Below are positions 4,965 through 6,451 of a stretch of 6,451 bases of DNA, in pieces; positions within the stretch are counted from its first letter, which is position 1; the number at the start of each line of letters is the position of its first letter. The position numbers and the translations under genes were made by a program. Source of the DNA: Candidatus Ratteibacteria bacterium (lineage in GTDB: Bacteria; CAIJMQ01); NCBI GenBank assembly GCA_028715665.1, contig JAQURI010000090.1:1-6451 (forward strand), given 5' to 3'. The notes under the pieces are model-generated. The model saw nothing but the letters and a program-made list of their open reading frames with translations. It was not told where the DNA came from and did not search any database.

Positions 4965-6221
4965 ATGAATTATGATATAAAAGATATTTCGCTTGCGGGC
5001 GAAGGTAAATCAAAAATCCAGTGGGCAGGGGTGCGAATGCCTGTCCTTAAATTGATAAGGGAAAGATTTGCTAAAGAAAAACCGCTTAAAGGATTGAAAG
5101 TCGGAGCGTGTCTGCATGTGACAAGCGAAACGGCTAATTTGATGATTACGTTAAAGGAAGGCGGAGCTTTGCCTTACCTTTGCGCTTCCAATCCGCTTTC
5201 CACGCAGGATGATGTTGCGGCTTCTTTAGTGAAAGATTATGAGGTCCCGGTATTTGCCATTAAGGGCGAAGACAGGGATTCTTACTATAAGCATATACAA
5301 AAAGTTATCTCAAGCGGCATACAGTATACGATGGATGACGGCGCGGATTTGGTTTCGACGTTGCAATCTTCCCGCAGGGAACTGCTTCCTGATATTATCG
5401 GCGGAAGCGAGGAAACGACAACGGGCATTATCCGAATGCGCGCAATGGAAAAAGACGGCAAACTTCCTTATCCTCTCATTTCGGTTAATGATGCTAATAC
5501 GAAATATCTTTTTGATAATCGTTACGGCACGGGACAGAGCACGATTGACGGGATTTTGAGGGCGACTAATAGGCTTTTGGCGGGGAGTAATTTTGTTGTC
5601 TGTGGTTATGGATGGTGCGGAAGAGGGATTGCTATTCGGGCAAAAGGATTGGGCGCAAGAGTTACCGTTACGGAAGTTTCTCCTTTAAAAGCGCTGGAAG
5701 CGATTATGGACGGATTTGAAGTGAAAACCCTTATCGAAGCATGCCCGACTGCGGACATAATCGTGACCGCTACGGGTGATATACATGTTGTCCGGCAGGA
5801 ACATTTTATGAAATTGAAAGACGGGGTTATTTTGGCGAACTCCGGGCATTTCAATGTCGAAATAGATATCGAGACGTTGGAAAAAATTTCCAAAGGCAAG
5901 AGAAAAATCAGAGGTTTTATCGATGAATATACTTTGGAAAACGGAAATAAAATCTGCCTTTTGGCCGAAGGAAGGCTTGTTAACTTGGCCTGCGCCGAAG
6001 GGCACCCTTCAGAAGTTATGGATATGAGTTTTGCAAATCAGGCGCTTTCCTGCGAGTATATAAAGAAAAGTGCCGGCACATTGAAAAATAAAGTGTATAC
6101 CGTTCCCGCCGCGATTGATGAGGAAATAGCCCGGCTTAAGTTGGAGTCTATGAATACTTCTATTGATGTTCTCACTCCCGAACAAAAGAAATATCTTGCT
6201 TCCTGGGATATGGGTACCTAA
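4965..6221 (+). CDS. ahcY: Adenosylhomocysteinase (SAH hydrolase), short archaeal/Thermotoga-like form
   Basis: NAD-dependent cytosolic enzyme that reversibly splits S-adenosylhomocysteine into adenosine and homocysteine, relieving product inhibition of methyltransferases and feeding the methionine cycle. It is 418 aa and full length for the short form. Visible landmarks are ACLHVTSET (His51), NPLSTQDD (76-83), MDDGADL (Asp124-Asp125), SEETTTG (148-154, substrate-binding Glu150), NDANTKYLFDN with Lys180 and Asp184 in the catalytic positions, the Rossmann NAD loop GYGWCGRG (214-221), SGHF, and LAEGRLVNL followed by EGHPSEVMDMSFANQ. It ends SWDMGT and lacks the PxxYRY-type C-terminal tail that reaches the neighbouring subunit's NAD in the long bacterial/eukaryotic form. 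ATG 4965 is set by AAGGAG 6 nt upstream. The gene appears to be monocistronic, preceded by the phased array and followed by an inverted-repeat region and a convergent gene. I see no SAH riboswitch. Identification is secure. Confidence 0.97.
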   Translation: MNYDIKDISLAGEGKSKIQWAGVRMPVLKLIRERFAKEKPLKGLKVGACLHVTSETANLMITLKEGGALPYLCASNPLSTQDDVAASLVKDYEVPVFAIKGEDRDSYYKHIQKVISSGIQYTMDDGADLVSTLQSSRRELLPDIIGGSEETTTGIIRMRAMEKDGKLPYPLISVNDANTKYLFDNRYGTGQSTIDGILRATNRLLAGSNFVVCGYGWCGRGIAIRAKGLGARVTVTEVSPLKALEAIMDGFEVKTLIEACPTADIIVTATGDIHVVRQEHFMKLKDGVILANSGHFNVEIDIETLEKISKGKRKIRGFIDEYTLENGNKICLLAEGRLVNLACAEGHPSEVMDMSFANQALSCEYIKKSAGTLKNKVYTVPAAIDEEIARLKLESMNTSIDVLTPEQKKYLASWDMGT

Positions 6222-6230
6222 TCAAATAAT

Positions 6231-6316
6231 GATTACGCAGATTTCTGAAAGATTACACCGATTAAGGATTTTAGTTTTATCTGTGTAATCTCGTTTTGTA
6301 ATCTGTGTAATCTGTG
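6231..6316. repeat. GATTACA-type inverted repeats between convergent genes
   Basis: Left copies GATTACGCAGATT (6231-6243) and GATTACACCGATT (6251-6263) are spaced 20 bp apart. They face ATCTGTGTAATC (6279-6290) and GTAATCTGTGTAATCTGTG (6298-6316), which are reverse complements of the same GATTACACAGAT unit. The region can fold as a hairpin between the ends of ahcY and the minus-strand gene, so a bidirectional terminator role is possible. Closely similar GATTACACAGATT repeats recur in unrelated bacterial genomes (from memory), so this is probably a dispersed element. Confidence 0.7.
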
Positions 6317-6451
6317 TTATACATCAAAAATAATCGTTGTCTGCCAGTTTCCGGAATCCGTTTTTTTTATTTTAAGTTGATGGTAGGTTGCGGCTTTTAT
6401 CTGTAGTTTAAGAGGTTCTTTATTGAAATCTACTTTATCGCCTTTCAAAAA
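6317..6451 (-). CDS. C-terminal end of an unidentified protein (partial)
   Basis: On the minus strand an open frame enters from the right edge and ends with TAA at 6319-6317, giving 44 visible residues. They begin FLKGDKVDFNKEPLKLQIKA and end NWQTTIIFDV. The alternating hydrophobic and charged pattern (LQIKAATY, LKIKK, WQTTIIFDV) looks like beta strands of a soluble or exported domain. I do not recognise the family. The stop codon sits exactly at the edge of the GATTACA repeat region, and codon use resembles the neighbouring genes, which supports a real gene converging on ahcY. Most of the gene lies beyond the window. Confidence 0.6.
   Translation of the reverse strand, partial: FLKGDKVDFNKEPLKLQIKAATYHQLKIKKTDSGNWQTTIIFDV

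Noticed and set aside
5239..5559. 106-codon frame inside ahcY
   Set aside because: Out-of-frame shadow of a strongly conserved gene, with no independent start signal.
6341..6368. Intrinsic terminator for ahcY (CCGGAATCCG followed by eight T)
   Set aside because: The only stem available is a few base pairs with no loop, and the bases are coding (Lys-rich codons) in the minus-strand gene.

Overview
The window looks like bacterial chromosome from an uncultivated, moderately AT-rich lineage. It has two well-conserved housekeeping blocks separated by a more AT-rich accessory stretch full of short repeats. The bacterial-type AspRS, the cysteine-rich HisRS insertion, the short (archaeal/Thermotoga-like) adenosylhomocysteinase and the style of intergenic repeats (CCCCG...TTAGAGAT hairpins, AGGGACAGCGACC and AGGGTCAGATCTT tags, GATTACACAGATT units) recall candidate-phylum genomes such as Omnitrophota or Elusimicrobiota. 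That placement is an impression from memory, not a demonstrated assignment.

Layout. (1) 1-2781: a translation operon, with the 3' part of hisS overlapping aspS by 8 nt. AspRS carries the two residues associated with non-discriminating enzymes, which predicts that Asn-tRNA is made through Asp-tRNA(Asn) and GatCAB. (2) 2783-2838: a long hairpin repeat directly after aspS. (3) 2955-4767: an accessory block with four forward ORFs: a 307-aa membrane-anchored protein of unknown function, a 55-aa two-helix membrane peptide, a 103-aa membrane protein and the N-terminal stub of a probable SAM-dependent methyltransferase. Each ORF ends at, or is cut by, a same-strand copy of a short tag beginning ATAGGGWCA. 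I read these tags as solo ends of RAYT/REP-like or IS200-like elements. (4) 4771-4878: an unusual array of ten TTAAC-type half-sites spaced exactly 10 bp apart and arranged as a large imperfect palindrome centred at 4825. (5) 4965-6221: ahcY, with a strong ribosome binding site. (6) 6231-6316: inverted GATTACA-type repeats, followed by the 3' end of a convergent minus-strand gene (6317-6451) too short to stand out by length.

The genes do not form one pathway. hisS-aspS is a translation unit, and ahcY removes S-adenosylhomocysteine, the product of all SAM-dependent methylation. The block between them appears to be a repeat-rich insertion or decay zone. I find no convincing complete new system. 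The two best leads are the 10-bp-phased palindromic array before ahcY and the cassette-like ORF-plus-tag arrangement of the accessory block.
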